Shown: positions 49,128 to 57,890 of the stretch, one piece after another
Layout of the letters: each line of letters begins with the position of its first letter
Position numbering within the stretch: position 1 is the stretch's first letter
Assembly (NCBI RefSeq): GCF_900176145.1
Contig: NZ_FWWY01000002.1
Span: forward strand, 62,001-126,000
Direction of reading: 5' to 3'
DNA length: 64,000 nt
Origin: Sulfobacillus thermosulfidooxidans DSM 9293
GTDB taxonomy: Bacteria > Bacillota > Sulfobacillia > Sulfobacillales > Sulfobacillaceae
Position numbers and translations under genes: made by a program
The notes under the pieces: generated by a model
Databases searched by the model: none
What the model was told of the DNA's origin: nothing
What the model saw: the letters and a program-made list of their open reading frames with translations, nothing else

Positions 49128-49421
49128 ATGACCAAGACGTCGGAACCGGAGAGAATCGGCCGATCGCCGCGGCGCTCTAGGGTCATCCCGTTCCCGACCC
49201 TGCGGCAGCGCCGCCGCCACTGGGTGCTGGCGATGACGGTGGTGCCGGTCGGTCTTGGCGGTCTGGACGCCGGCTGGCACTGCGTCCAGGCCGCCCCGGT
49301 CTGGTGGTGGCAAGGCATTCTGGCGGTGCTGTGGCTCGGGTTGCTCGGCATTGTGGGCGCGGTCTATCATCTGCTGTGGCACGCAGGCGACGACACCCCC
49401 CACCCGTCGGACCGCCGCTAA
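49128..49421 (+). CDS. 97-aa membrane protein
   Basis: ATG follows AGGAGGGGAATCCGG. Basic N-terminus (RRSRVIPFPTLRQRRRHW) and two hydrophobic segments (VLAMTVVPVGLGGLDAGW, ILAVLWLGLLGIVGAVYHLL). Function unknown; located between the MFS gene and arsR. Confidence 0.55.
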   Translation: MTKTSEPERIGRSPRRSRVIPFPTLRQRRRHWVLAMTVVPVGLGGLDAGWHCVQAAPVWWWQGILAVLWLGLLGIVGAVYHLLWHAGDDTPHPSDRR

Positions 49422-49466
49422 TCGTCGCCGCACAAAAAATTCGGCGGGACTGGTCATTTTCTCGAT

Positions 49467-49492
49467 ATAAGCATATCATGATGTCGTGATGG
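49467..49492 (+). promoter_or_regulatory. ArsR-like operator before arsR
   Basis: ATAAGCATATCATGATGTCG followed by TGATGG shares about 20 of 26 positions with 47567-47592. It sits immediately before the arsR Shine-Dalgarno (GGAGGTGAGG), as expected for autorepression. Confidence 0.5.
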
Positions 49493-49503
49493 AGGTGAGG
49501 GGC

Positions 49504-49902
49504 ATGTTCGCCGATTGGGCGGAGCGGTTTCGGGTCTTAGGCGATGCCACCCGGCTCAGGATTTTGAGTTTACTGACGGTGCGCGATGCCTGCGTCTGCG
49601 AATTGGTCGAGCTGTTGCCCGTGAGCCAGCCGGCGGTCTCGCAGCACTTGCGCCGGTTGAAGGAGGCGGGCTTGGTGACGGAGTATCGGCAGAAGGCATG
49701 GACGTATTACCGTCTTCGCACCGATGTGCCGCCGGCCCTGGCGGCCTGTTTGGCGGCGTTGCCTGCAAACGCCGAAGACGCCGCCTGGCTCCACAGCCAT
49801 CATGTCGGGTTGTCGTGTGCGGTGATGGATCCGTCATCTCCAGCATTGGGGGCGGCGGACCTCGTGCCAACCAAGGAGGAGATGTCATGGAAACGACAGT
49901 GA
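49504..49902 (+). CDS. arsR: ArsR-family arsenic-responsive repressor
   Basis: 132 aa from ATG 49504 (GGAGGTGAGGGGC upstream). The winged-helix core has RFRVLGDATRLRILSLL, VRDACVCELVELL (the CVC metal-binding motif of ArsR in helix 3) and SQPAVSQHLRRLKEAGLV. As(III) binding to the Cys pair should release it from the operators at 49467 and 47567. Confidence 0.92.
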   Translation: MFADWAERFRVLGDATRLRILSLLTVRDACVCELVELLPVSQPAVSQHLRRLKEAGLVTEYRQKAWTYYRLRTDVPPALAACLAALPANAEDAAWLHSHHVGLSCAVMDPSSPALGAADLVPTKEEMSWKRQ

Positions 49903-50153
49903 AGGAACTGATCGCCATCGGCGCGGCCGTGGCCAGTGGATGTGAGCCCTGTCTGAGAACGCATGTGGGCCTGGCGCGGACGGCTGGGGCCGATGCGCGC
50001 GAGATCGACACCGCGGTCAATGTTGCGCGGGCGGTGCGTCTGCAAGCGGTGACCGGATTTGACGACGCTGCCGGTCGGGTCTTACGGGGCGAGCCGATCC
50101 CGGTTATGGCCACGGACAGCGGCTGTGGTTGCGGCCCCGGATGTCAGTGCTAG
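49887..50153 (+). CDS. AhpD/carboxymuconolactone decarboxylase-like protein with Cys tail
   Basis: 88 aa; ATG 49887 follows AAGGAGGAGATGTC and overlaps the arsR end. VASGCEPCLRTHVGLARTAG holds the CxxC redox pair of AhpD-like proteins. The C-terminus ends SGCGCGPGCQC, five Cys in ten residues, which looks like a metalloid-binding tail. Similar proteins recur in ars operons; the role is not established. Confidence 0.75.
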   Translation: METTVKELIAIGAAVASGCEPCLRTHVGLARTAGADAREIDTAVNVARAVRLQAVTGFDDAAGRVLRGEPIPVMATDSGCGCGPGCQC

Positions 50154-50166
50154 GAGGGGATGGGGA

Positions 50167-50481
50167 ATGCGCGTCGAGATTTTTGACCCGGAACTGTGCT
50201 GCACGAGCGGCGTGTGCGGATCCGCGCCCGATCCGACCCTGATTCGGGTCGAGGAGATGCTGGAACAATTGAAGGCGGAGGGCGCCACCGTGGCGCGCTA
50301 CCAAATGAGTCGGCAGGCGACGGCGTTTACCGAAAACCCGACCGTGTACCGGACCCTGTTAGAGTCGGGGACGGCGGCCCTGCCCATCACCGCCATTGAT
50401 GGGGTGGTGCAGTTCGTCGGGCGGTATCCGACCTACGCCGAGCTTCACGGGACCTGGGCGTCGTCGGGACGGGAGGCGTAA
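50167..50481 (+). CDS. arsD: ArsD arsenic chaperone
   Basis: 104 aa. EIFDPELCCTSGVCG contains Cys 11, 12 and 17, equivalent to C12/C13/C18 of ArsD that carry As(III) to ArsA. VARYQMSRQATAFTENPTVY and ALPITAIDG complete the thioredoxin-like fold. The C-terminal Cys pairs of some ArsD proteins are absent. The ArsA gene follows by 3 nt. Confidence 0.93.
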   Translation: MRVEIFDPELCCTSGVCGSAPDPTLIRVEEMLEQLKAEGATVARYQMSRQATAFTENPTVYRTLLESGTAALPITAIDGVVQFVGRYPTYAELHGTWASSGREA

Positions 50482-50484
50482 CCG

Positions 50485-51363
50485 ATGGGCTATTGGTTCT
50501 TTTCCGGCAAAGGCGGCGTGGGGAAGACCTCCCTCGCCTCCGCCACGGCGGTGGCGCTGGCCGCGGCCGGGCAGCGCATCCTCTTGGTGACGACCGATCC
50601 GGCGTCCAATTTGGCGGACGTGTTTCAGCAGGCGATTGGGCCGGCACCCCGGGCGATTACCGGGGTGCCGGGCCTGATGGCGCAAGAAATTGATGCGGAG
50701 GCCGCCGCGGCCGCCTATCGGCAACAGGCGTTGGAACCCCTGCGCGGCATCTTGCCGGACGCCATGCTGGCCACCGTGGAGGAGCAAATGAGCGGGCCGT
50801 GTACGGTCGAAGTGGCGGGTTTTGACGAATTTGTGCACTGTATGCTGGCGACCGATTATGACGGGGTCGTGTTTGACACGGCGCCGACGGGGCATACTTT
50901 GCGGCTGTTGGCCTTGCCGGCCGCCTGGTCCGCGCACATTACGGACGCCAGTCAAGGCTCCGGGCAAACCTGCCTGGGGCCGGTGGACCAGTTACGCACG
51001 TCCCAGGCGCAATATGACAGGGCCCTCCAGGCGCTGCAGGATCCCGCCCGGACGACGTTTGTCTTGGTGACCCAACCCGAGCGGGCGGCGGTCGCGGAGA
51101 CGCTCCGGGCCGCCGACGAACTGCGGGCGTTGGGGTTGGTGGAACCGCAGATGGTGGTCAATGGCGTCATCCCGCGGGAGGCCGCCGATCACCCGTTTTT
51201 TGCCGCACGCCAGGCGATGCAGGAGGCGGCTATCGCATCCTTGGAACAGGCGTGGGGCCGTCCGGCCCGCCGCATTCCGCTGCAGGCGGGCGAAGTGACG
51301 GGGTTAGCGGCCTTGCGCGATTTGGGAAGGTGGGTGATGGCGGATGTCCCCAGTGCCCGCTAA
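50485..51363 (+). CDS. arsA1: ArsA ATPase, first half protein
   Basis: 292 aa. FSGKGGVGKTSLA is the P-loop; DTAPTGHTLRLLALP is the DTAP signature transducing ATP hydrolysis. Cys in SGPCTVEV and GQTCLGP correspond to metalloid-site Cys 113 and 172 of E. coli ArsA. It resembles the A1 half of the usual 580-aa ArsA. Confidence 0.92.
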   Translation: MGYWFFSGKGGVGKTSLASATAVALAAAGQRILLVTTDPASNLADVFQQAIGPAPRAITGVPGLMAQEIDAEAAAAAYRQQALEPLRGILPDAMLATVEEQMSGPCTVEVAGFDEFVHCMLATDYDGVVFDTAPTGHTLRLLALPAAWSAHITDASQGSGQTCLGPVDQLRTSQAQYDRALQALQDPARTTFVLVTQPERAAVAETLRAADELRALGLVEPQMVVNGVIPREAADHPFFAARQAMQEAAIASLEQAWGRPARRIPLQAGEVTGLAALRDLGRWVMADVPSAR

Positions 51364-52243
51364 GGGGTCCCGGCAGCGCATCTTTCTCGCGGGCAAGGGC
51401 GGCGTCGGGAAAACCACCCTGGCGACGGCGGTGGCCGTGGGGCAGGCCCACGGGGGGCGGAAGACCCTGCTGTTGACCACCGATCCCGCGGCCCACACCG
51501 GGCTCGTCTTGGGCACGGCGGTCGGGGAGGATCCAGTGGCGGTCCCCGGGGTGCCACACCTCGACGTCGCCCGCATCGACCCCGCCGAGGCCACCGCCCG
51601 ATACCAGGCGGATATCCTGCGCGAGGCCGAGATGCGGTACGCGCCGGAGACGGTCGCACGCTTGCGCGAGGAGCTGAATTCCCCGTGCACCGAAGAAGTC
51701 GCCGTCTTCCGCCGGTTCTTATGGGCACTCCTGACGGATGCGTATGAGACCGTGGTGTTTGATACGGCGCCGACTGGCCATACGGTGCGGCTCCTCAGCC
51801 TGCCGCTCAGCTACCAGCAGCAGTTGCAGGTGAAAGCCGCCGGGATGGAGGAGAGCCGGGCGGTCGACGACGCCGAAGCGGCCACGATGGCGCAGGCGTT
51901 GGCCGTGCTGCGCGACCCCCACCAGACGATCTGGGCATGGGTGGTCTACCCGGAAGCGACGCCCATCCGGGAAGCGCAGCGCGGAGCCGCCGAAATGGAT
52001 GCCCTCGGCGTTCCCCCGGGGTGGGTGTTCGTCAACCAAGTGTTGCCGGAAGCGGCGTGTGTCCATCCGTTGTTTCGGCAACGCTACGCCATGCAGCAAG
52101 GCTATCTGGACGGCTTGAGCGGTCAGTTTCCCGGCGCGGTCCAGATGCCCGTGCCGCTCTTGGCGACCGACGTGGTCGGTTTGGTGGCGGTGGAAGAGCT
52201 GTTGGCGGCCATGCCGCCAGGAGTGGCAATGGGGGCCCATTAA
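51344..52243 (+). CDS. arsA2: ArsA ATPase, second half protein
   Basis: 299 aa, overlapping arsA1 by 20 bp. LAGKGGVGKTTLA and DTAPTGHTVRLLSLP are present. SPCTEEV and the EAACVHPLF Cys (C422 equivalent) complete the metal site. The two proteins probably form a heterodimer in place of the fused A1-A2. They energise ArsB. Confidence 0.92.
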   Translation: MSPVPAKGSRQRIFLAGKGGVGKTTLATAVAVGQAHGGRKTLLLTTDPAAHTGLVLGTAVGEDPVAVPGVPHLDVARIDPAEATARYQADILREAEMRYAPETVARLREELNSPCTEEVAVFRRFLWALLTDAYETVVFDTAPTGHTVRLLSLPLSYQQQLQVKAAGMEESRAVDDAEAATMAQALAVLRDPHQTIWAWVVYPEATPIREAQRGAAEMDALGVPPGWVFVNQVLPEAACVHPLFRQRYAMQQGYLDGLSGQFPGAVQMPVPLLATDVVGLVAVEELLAAMPPGVAMGAH

Positions 52244-52275
52244 GGGCCCCACGATATCACAGGAGGGATCGTACG

Positions 52276-52591
52276 ATGGCGAACCTGGCGATTGTGCTGT
52301 TGTCCGGCCAGGACAACCCCAGCCGCGCGAGTGCCGGCTTGCATGTGGCGAAGCGAATTTACGACGCGCGGGTGGAGAACGGCATTGATGCGGTGGAAGT
52401 CTTTTTGTTTACGGAGGGTCTGAAGGTGCTGGGCGAGACCGACAGCGACCTCCGCCAGCTCATCCAATGTACTGCAGGGGCTGTCGATTTCGGAGGACGA
52501 GGCCACGTGGCTGCGGAGTCACCAAGTGGGGGCCGCGTGCGCCATCCCCGTGGCGGCTCCGGTGGAGGATGTCTTGGGGGCCTCGGAATGA
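52276..52591 (+). pseudogene. DsrE-like sulfur-relay family protein, frameshifted
   Basis: MANLAIVLLSGQDNPSRASA, then VFLFTEGLKVLGETDSDLRQ is DsrE-like. The frame is lost near 52470 and the sensible continuation LSISEDEATWLRSHQVGAAC then AIPVAAPVEDVLG is in another frame, ending at TGA 52589-52591. Either a real frameshift or a sequencing error. Confidence 0.6.
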
Positions 52592-52637
52592 TGGTGTTGC
52601 GACGCCGCAGGCCGTGGATGGCGGAGGAGACCCGGGC

Positions 52638-53933
52638 ATGGCGGTAGCATTAGCCGTCGGACTATTTCTCGTGGTTCTTGTGCTCATTATTGCCCAACCG
52701 CGGGGTCTCTCGATTGGATGGACCGCGCTGGGTGGGGCGATCGTGGCCCTCCTGCTGGGGATTGTCTCGTGGACCAACGTCGGCACGGTGGTGGGGATTG
52801 TCTGGGATGCCACCCTCACCTTTGTCGCGGTGATTCTCATTTCGCTCATTCTCGATGCCGTGGGCTTCTTTGAGTGGTCGGCGCTGCACATGATTCGCGT
52901 CGCCCGCGGGCATGGCCTGCGCTTGTTTCTGCTCTTGGGTGTCCTGGGAGCGCTGGTGGCCATGCTGTTTGCGAATGATGGGGCTGCCCTCATCCTCACG
53001 CCGATTGTGTATGAACAAGCGAAAGCGCTCAAACTGGATCCCAAGGCGACCGTGGCCCTTATCATGGCCAGCGGCTTTATTGCGGATACCACGTCGTTGC
53101 CACTGGTGGTCTCCAACCTGGTCAATATAGTCTCGGCCGGCTATTTCCATTGGGGATTCGGATCGTATGCCCTCCGCATGGTGCCGGTAGACCTGGTGGC
53201 GTTGGGGGCGAGTCTGGGGGTGTTGTACCTCTTTTATCGTCGCTCCATACCGGCTTCGGTGACGACGGCCGACTTGCGATCGCCGGTGTCGGCCATTAAG
53301 GACCCCCGGGTCTTTCGGGCGGCGTGGGTCGTGTTGGGCCTGTTGCTTGTCGGCTATTTCGCGAGCCAGTTCCTGCATTGGCCGGTGGCGATTTTTGCGG
53401 GGGCGGCGGCGGTGGGTTTATTGGTCATCGCCCACCGGAGCCCGGTGGTCCCCATCCCGTCGTTGGTGAAAAATGCCCCCTGGAAAATCGTCGTGTTTTC
53501 GATCGGCATGTATGTCGTGGTCTTTGGTTTGCGGAACGTGGGGCTCACCCATCTGTTGGGCACGGTGTTGACAGCCCTGGGGACCCATGGCGCCGTCGCC
53601 GGCATTGTGGGCACGGGGGTCGTGGCGGCCGCGCTCTCCTCGGTGATGAACAATATGCCGACCGTGCTGATCAATGCCTTGGCGATCCATGACGCGGCGG
53701 TGGGACCGACCCTGCACACGGCCATGGCGTATGCGAACGTGGTGGGCTGTGACTTGGGGCCCAAGTTCACCCCCATTGGCTCGCTGGCCACGCTCCTCTG
53801 GCTGCACGTGTTAGAGCAGCGCGGGGTGCGCATTACCTGGGGCTATTACATGCGGGTGGGCGTGACGCTCACCATTCCGGTGCTCTTGGTCACGTTGATA
53901 GCGCTTTGGGGCTGGTCTGCCGTCATTGGATAG
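52638..53933 (+). CDS. arsB: ArsB arsenite efflux permease
   Basis: 431 aa, the usual ArsB length, with about 12 membrane segments. FANDGAALILTPIVYEQAKA, FIADTTSLPLVVSNLVNIV, SVMNNMPTVLINALAI and NVVGCDLGPKFTPIGSLATL are ArsB hallmarks, the last carrying the conserved Cys. ATG 52638 follows GGAGGAGACCCGGGC. With ArsA1/A2 it would form an ATP-driven pump. Confidence 0.95.
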   Translation: MAVALAVGLFLVVLVLIIAQPRGLSIGWTALGGAIVALLLGIVSWTNVGTVVGIVWDATLTFVAVILISLILDAVGFFEWSALHMIRVARGHGLRLFLLLGVLGALVAMLFANDGAALILTPIVYEQAKALKLDPKATVALIMASGFIADTTSLPLVVSNLVNIVSAGYFHWGFGSYALRMVPVDLVALGASLGVLYLFYRRSIPASVTTADLRSPVSAIKDPRVFRAAWVVLGLLLVGYFASQFLHWPVAIFAGAAAVGLLVIAHRSPVVPIPSLVKNAPWKIVVFSIGMYVVVFGLRNVGLTHLLGTVLTALGTHGAVAGIVGTGVVAAALSSVMNNMPTVLINALAIHDAAVGPTLHTAMAYANVVGCDLGPKFTPIGSLATLLWLHVLEQRGVRITWGYYMRVGVTLTIPVLLVTLIALWGWSAVIG

Positions 53934-53945
53934 GAGGGATGTCTC

Positions 53946-54309
53946 ATGCAAACCTATGCGGTGGACGTGCGACGAAACAATGCCCAGCACGTCGTGGCGA
54001 CGACCCGGGATTTTTCCCTGACGTTGGGGGCGCGGCGGGGCGACGCCACCGCCGGGTGCAATCCGGTCGAAATGCTGTTGTCGGCCCATCACGGCCATGG
54101 CCATTCAGCTGACCGGGGTGCGCCACGATCAGCCGCCCCAATTGGTCTCGGTGACCTATCCATCGACGGTCCAGACCGCCGTGGCCGAGGCCCGGCTGAC
54201 GCGCTTGGTGGAGACGGCGAAACGGAACAGCACCGTCTTTCAAACCATGGCACTCGCGATCCCGGTATCCGGCACCGTGGTGCGGACCGACGAAGCCGCG
54301 CCCATCTAA
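53946..54309 (+). pseudogene. OsmC-like protein, broken
   Basis: The first 45 codons (LGARRGDATAGCNPVEMLLS) match OsmC (GG...NPLELLLA). The rest of the domain (LVSVTYPSTVQTAVAEARLT, FQTMALAIPVSGTV) is in a second frame from about 54097. A short deletion or frameshift near 54090 has removed the ALGAC-type helix, so the peroxide/thiol site is lost. Confidence 0.55.
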
Positions 54310-54322
54310 GGAGGTTATCCCT

Positions 54323-55690
54323 ATGGCTCATATTCTGATCATCGGCGGCAGTGATGCCGGCATCAGCGCGGCGCTGCGCGCCCGAGAAGTGGATCCCACC
54401 GCCCCCGTCACCATGCTGGTGGCCGATGCCTTTCCCAACTACAGCATCTGCGGTCTGCCCTTCTATCTCAGCGGCGAGGTGGCCGATTGGCACCAGCTCG
54501 CGCATCGCACGCTGGGCGACATTGAATCAGCGGGCATCCGGGTCCGGTTGAACACCCGGGCGCTCGCCATCGATCCGGCGTCACATACGGTGCGGGTGCA
54601 AACTGAGAGCCAAGCCCCCGAGACGGTACCGTATGACAAGCTGGTGATCGGCACGGGAGCAGAACCCATTCGACCGCCCATACCGGGGGTGGATCACCCG
54701 GGAGTCTTCTTGCTCCATAGTATGGCGGATAGTTTCCGGGTGGCGGCCCATCTGGACACCCACCAGCCCCAGCGCGCGCTCATCATTGGGGCGGGCTACA
54801 TCGGACTGGAAATGGCCGATGCCTTGCGGCACCGCGGACTGGCCGTGACGGTGGCGGAACAGGCGCCGGCCGTCTTACCGACCATCGATCCTGACTTGGG
54901 CGGGCGCCTGGGGACGCATCTCACCGCCCACGGTGTTGCGGTCCGGACGGGCATCCGGATCGAGCGCATCACGCGAACGGGTGACACGTTGCACGTCACG
55001 GGGTCCCCCAGCTTCGCGGAGGACACCGACCTGGTCTTGGTGGTGGTCGGGGTTCAACCCGTCACGGACCTGGCGCACGCGGCGGGGTTGGCCCTGGGCC
55101 TGAAAGGCGCCATTCCGGTGGACCGGACGATGGCCACGGCACTGCCCGACATTTACGCCGCGGGTGACTGTGTTGAAACCTATCATCGGTTGCTCGGCGC
55201 GCCGACCTATTTGCCGCTGGGGACGACGGCGCACAAGCAGGGACGGGTCGCGGGTGACAATGCGGCCGGGGGTGACGCGCACTTCGCCGGATCCCTCGGC
55301 ACCCAGGTGGTCAAAGTGTTCGACTGGGCCATTGCGCGCACGGGCTTTCGCGATCACGAAGCCGTGGCGGCCGGCTATCAGCCGCAGACGGTCGAATTCA
55401 CGGCATGGGACCACAAGGCTTACTATCCCGGTGCCCGCGAGCTGACGTTTCGCATCACCGGCGATCGTGAAACGGGCCGCCTCTTAGGCGCCCAGATGCT
55501 GGGGCACTGGCAAGCCGCGGTGGCCAAGCGCATCGATTTCTTTGCCATGGCGCTGTATCACCAGATGACGGTGGCCCAATGCTTGGAGGTGGACCTCAGC
55601 TACACACCGCCTTTGGGGAGCCCCTGGGATGCGGTGCAAATGGCCGCGGAGCATTGGTTGCGCGTGGCGCGATCGGGCCGTTCGAGATGA
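54323..55690 (+). CDS. FAD-dependent pyridine nucleotide-disulfide oxidoreductase (CoA-disulfide reductase/NADH oxidase-like)
   Basis: 455 aa. [20 protein letters not shown] is the FAD loop; [14 protein letters not shown] contains the single redox Cys (about residue 44) of CoADR/Nox. [17 protein letters not shown] is the NAD loop; IYAAGDCVE is the second FAD motif. A dimerisation domain ends the protein. It could keep thiols reduced for arsenic handling. Confidence 0.85.
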   Translation: MAHILIIGGSDAGISAALRAREVDPTAPVTMLVADAFPNYSICGLPFYLSGEVADWHQLAHRTLGDIESAGIRVRLNTRALAIDPASHTVRVQTESQAPETVPYDKLVIGTGAEPIRPPIPGVDHPGVFLLHSMADSFRVAAHLDTHQPQRALIIGAGYIGLEMADALRHRGLAVTVAEQAPAVLPTIDPDLGGRLGTHLTAHGVAVRTGIRIERITRTGDTLHVTGSPSFAEDTDLVLVVVGVQPVTDLAHAAGLALGLKGAIPVDRTMATALPDIYAAGDCVETYHRLLGAPTYLPLGTTAHKQGRVAGDNAAGGDAHFAGSLGTQVVKVFDWAIARTGFRDHEAVAAGYQPQTVEFTAWDHKAYYPGARELTFRITGDRETGRLLGAQMLGHWQAAVAKRIDFFAMALYHQMTVAQCLEVDLSYTPPLGSPWDAVQMAAEHWLRVARSGRSR

Positions 55691-55766
55691 CGATCGGGCG
55701 CCCGTTTGCGCCCCGGCGTCACCATCGCGCGGCAGTCAAAAATCCGAAGAACGCAGGAGGACATCG

Positions 55767-56087
55767 ATGCTTCGAGCTTATGTCCTGTTTTTTTTCGCAG
55801 GTCTCGCCGAAATTGGCGGCGGTTACCTCGTCTGGCAATGGCTGCGCCATGGTCGATCCCTTGTGGTGGGGTTGTTAGGGGGCGCCATCCTCTTTTTGTA
55901 TGGCATCATTGCCACGCGTCAGGAGTTTGCGTCGTTCGGCAAGGTGTATGCGGCTTACGGCGGGGTGTTCATTGTCCTCGCCGTGCTCTGGGGTTGGGGC
56001 ATTGACCATCGACGCCCCGATGTCTCGGAATGGATCGGCGCCGCCATCTGTCTTGTCGGCGTGACCGTCATGCTCTGGCGGCGGTAA
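55767..56087 (+). CDS. YnfA-family membrane protein
   Basis: 106 aa with four membrane segments. [40 protein letters not shown] and DRRP-like [16 protein letters not shown] match YnfA/UPF0060, a small drug-transporter relative. ATG follows AGGAGGACATCG. It is the last plus-strand gene of the ars run. Confidence 0.9.
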   Translation: MLRAYVLFFFAGLAEIGGGYLVWQWLRHGRSLVVGLLGGAILFLYGIIATRQEFASFGKVYAAYGGVFIVLAVLWGWGIDHRRPDVSEWIGAAICLVGVTVMLWRR

Positions 56088-56099
56088 CGGGCACCCGGT

Positions 56100-56369
56100 C
56101 TAGATGAAGTACTGCGCAAACGCCGTTTTGATTTCGGCAATTTTCGCCTCGGCGTTGCCGGTCTCGACCGCGTCGACAATGCAACTGTCCATGTGGTCCT
56201 CAAAGACCAGACGGGCGACCCCATCCAGTGCCGCGCGAATCGCCGCCAGCTGAATCAAAATCTCCGGGCAGTCCCGATCGCTGACGAGCATCTCCCGGAC
56301 TGCGCGGACATGCCCCTCGATCCGCGCCATGCGATGAACCATCGGTTGGCGATTACGCGTGCGTGACAT
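56100..56369 (-). CDS. CsoR/FrmR-family metal-sensing repressor
   Basis: 89 aa from ATG 56369 (GGAGGGACACG). HRMARIEGHVRAVREMLVSD, then DCPEILIQLAAIRAALDG, then DHMDSCIVDAV gives the Cys-His-Cys set of CsoR-like sensors. It follows the CDF gene on the same strand and likely regulates it in response to a metal. Confidence 0.88.
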   Translation of the reverse strand: MSRTRNRQPMVHRMARIEGHVRAVREMLVSDRDCPEILIQLAAIRAALDGVARLVFEDHMDSCIVDAVETGNAEAKIAEIKTAFAQYFI

Positions 56370-56413
56370 CGTGTCCCTCCTCGATCCTTTCGTTGCGTCG
56401 GCGGGGCGTGCCC

Positions 56414-57337
56414 TTACCAGGGCGGCTCCGGATGGGCTTCGTCGCCCGTTTCGACCTGGATCGTGGAATGCGTGATCCCATATGGCACCAGCACCTCGTG
56501 CAACTGGCAGAGCACGTCTTGGGGTGGTGGCGCGGCGGCGGTCAATGTGACATGGCAGGCCAACGCCGGGGCCTCGCTGCTCACGGTCCACACGTGCAAA
56601 TCATGGACGGCATCCACGCCGGGGACGGCAGCCATCTGGGCTTCGATTTGCGCCAGCGGGATCGAGGCCGGGGCGGCTTCCAGCAACACCCGCACGGTAT
56701 CCCGGACGACCCCCCAGCCGCCCCAGACCATCAGGACGGCAATCACCAGGGTCACCACAGCATTGACCGGACTCCACCCGGTCCGCCACAACACGGCGGC
56801 CGCGAGCAAGACCCCGAGGGACCCCGCACTGTCTGTCGCCAAATGCCAGAGCGCGCTCCGGCGATTGAAATCCTGCGGATCGCGAAAACCCCAGGCTAAG
56901 ACGCCATTCGCGATCAGCGAGACGCCTGCGGCCACCGCCATGATGCCCGCGTTCGCTGCCGGCTGCCGCCAGTGTTGTAGGGCATCCCACCCTAACGCGC
57001 CGGCCATCACCCACAACAGGAGCGCGTTGGCGAGGCCGGCGAGCACTTCCAGACGCCCCCAGCCAAATGTAAAGTGGGCGGTCGGTGGCCGGCGCCGCTG
57101 GCGATCGGCATACCAAGCCAGCCCCAGCGCGCCCACATCCCCCAGCGAATGCGCCGCATCCGCACCCAAGGCGAGGCTGTGGCCCCACCAGGCGCCGAGT
57201 GCTTTGGCGACAATGAGGACCACGGTCACGGCGATGGCGCGGCCGAACCCGTTTGCGGGCCCGTGACTGTGGTGATGATGCTCGGCCGTGGCGACAACCT
57301 CCTCTGTTTTCGCGTGGTGGGGATTCCGCCTTGCCAT
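56414..57337 (-). CDS. Cation diffusion facilitator (CDF) metal exporter
   Basis: 307 aa. A His-rich start (EHHHHSHG) precedes six membrane segments. LALGADAAHSLGDVGAL and LWHLATDSAGSLGVLL provide the zinc-site His/Asp residues of helices 2 and 5. The cytoplasmic domain has VHDLHVWTVSSEAPAL. It probably exports Zn/Co/Cd. Same transcription unit as the CsoR-like gene. Confidence 0.9.
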   Translation of the reverse strand: MARRNPHHAKTEEVVATAEHHHHSHGPANGFGRAIAVTVVLIVAKALGAWWGHSLALGADAAHSLGDVGALGLAWYADRQRRRPPTAHFTFGWGRLEVLAGLANALLLWVMAGALGWDALQHWRQPAANAGIMAVAAGVSLIANGVLAWGFRDPQDFNRRSALWHLATDSAGSLGVLLAAAVLWRTGWSPVNAVVTLVIAVLMVWGGWGVVRDTVRVLLEAAPASIPLAQIEAQMAAVPGVDAVHDLHVWTVSSEAPALACHVTLTAAAPPPQDVLCQLHEVLVPYGITHSTIQVETGDEAHPEPPW

Positions 57338-57491
57338 ATCCCCCCTGAGGGGATCGTATGCGAAGGAAGACGCTAATGCAATCCACCAATTTTAGGGGCG
57401 TCGCGGATCGATCCATGACGGGCCAGCATTTGACAGCACCGAGGAGGATGGGCGTGCGTTCACGGATCCTCACAGGCTCTGCGGGCGCGAG

Positions 57492-57698
57492 ATGGCGTGG
57501 CTGTCTCACCATGGGATTGCCTTTGAAGAGCGTGATATTACGCAAAACGAACAGTGGATGGACGAGTTAATGGCGCTGGGTGCCAGCGCCACCCCGACCA
57601 CGGTGATTGAATGGGACGACCAACGCGAGGTTATCGTCGGTTTTAACCAGGCGAAACTCACTGACCTATTGCTTCACGATGATTCTCAGCGCGAGTGA
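57492..57698 (+). pseudogene. Glutaredoxin-like protein, 5'-damaged
   Basis: WLSHHGIAFEERDITQNEQW then MDELMALGASATPTTVIEWD fits the glutaredoxin fold with its cis-Pro (ATPTTV). In frame upstream, TDPHRLCGRE keeps one Cys, but no start codon lies in this frame; the ATG after GAGGAGG (57449) is in another frame. A one-base shift probably killed the gene. Confidence 0.55.
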
Positions 57699-57743
57699 CG
57701 CGGGAAACGTGGCCGCTCGGGACAGCTCGTGCATGCGGCGGCG

Positions 57744-57779
57744 AAACGGCGGCACTGTTATCAGACGGTGCCGCCGTTT
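57744..57779 (+). terminator. Terminator
   Basis: AAACGGCGGCAC and GTGCCGCCGTTT pair around a 12-nt loop and are followed by ATTTCCTT. Confidence 0.65.
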
Positions 57780-57890
57780 ATTTCCTTAAGGAGACCTGAA
57801 ATTACAACATACGAATAGGAACATTTGCTGGACATTGGCTCTACGTCTTGTTATGCTGCGTTGGGAAACTCTAACAAGGGAGCGAACACG

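Noticed and set aside
52467-52637. N-terminal extension of ArsB
   Set aside because: The extension is Arg/Trp-rich and overlaps the DsrE-like frames; ATG 52638 with GGAGGAGA fits the ArsB family length.
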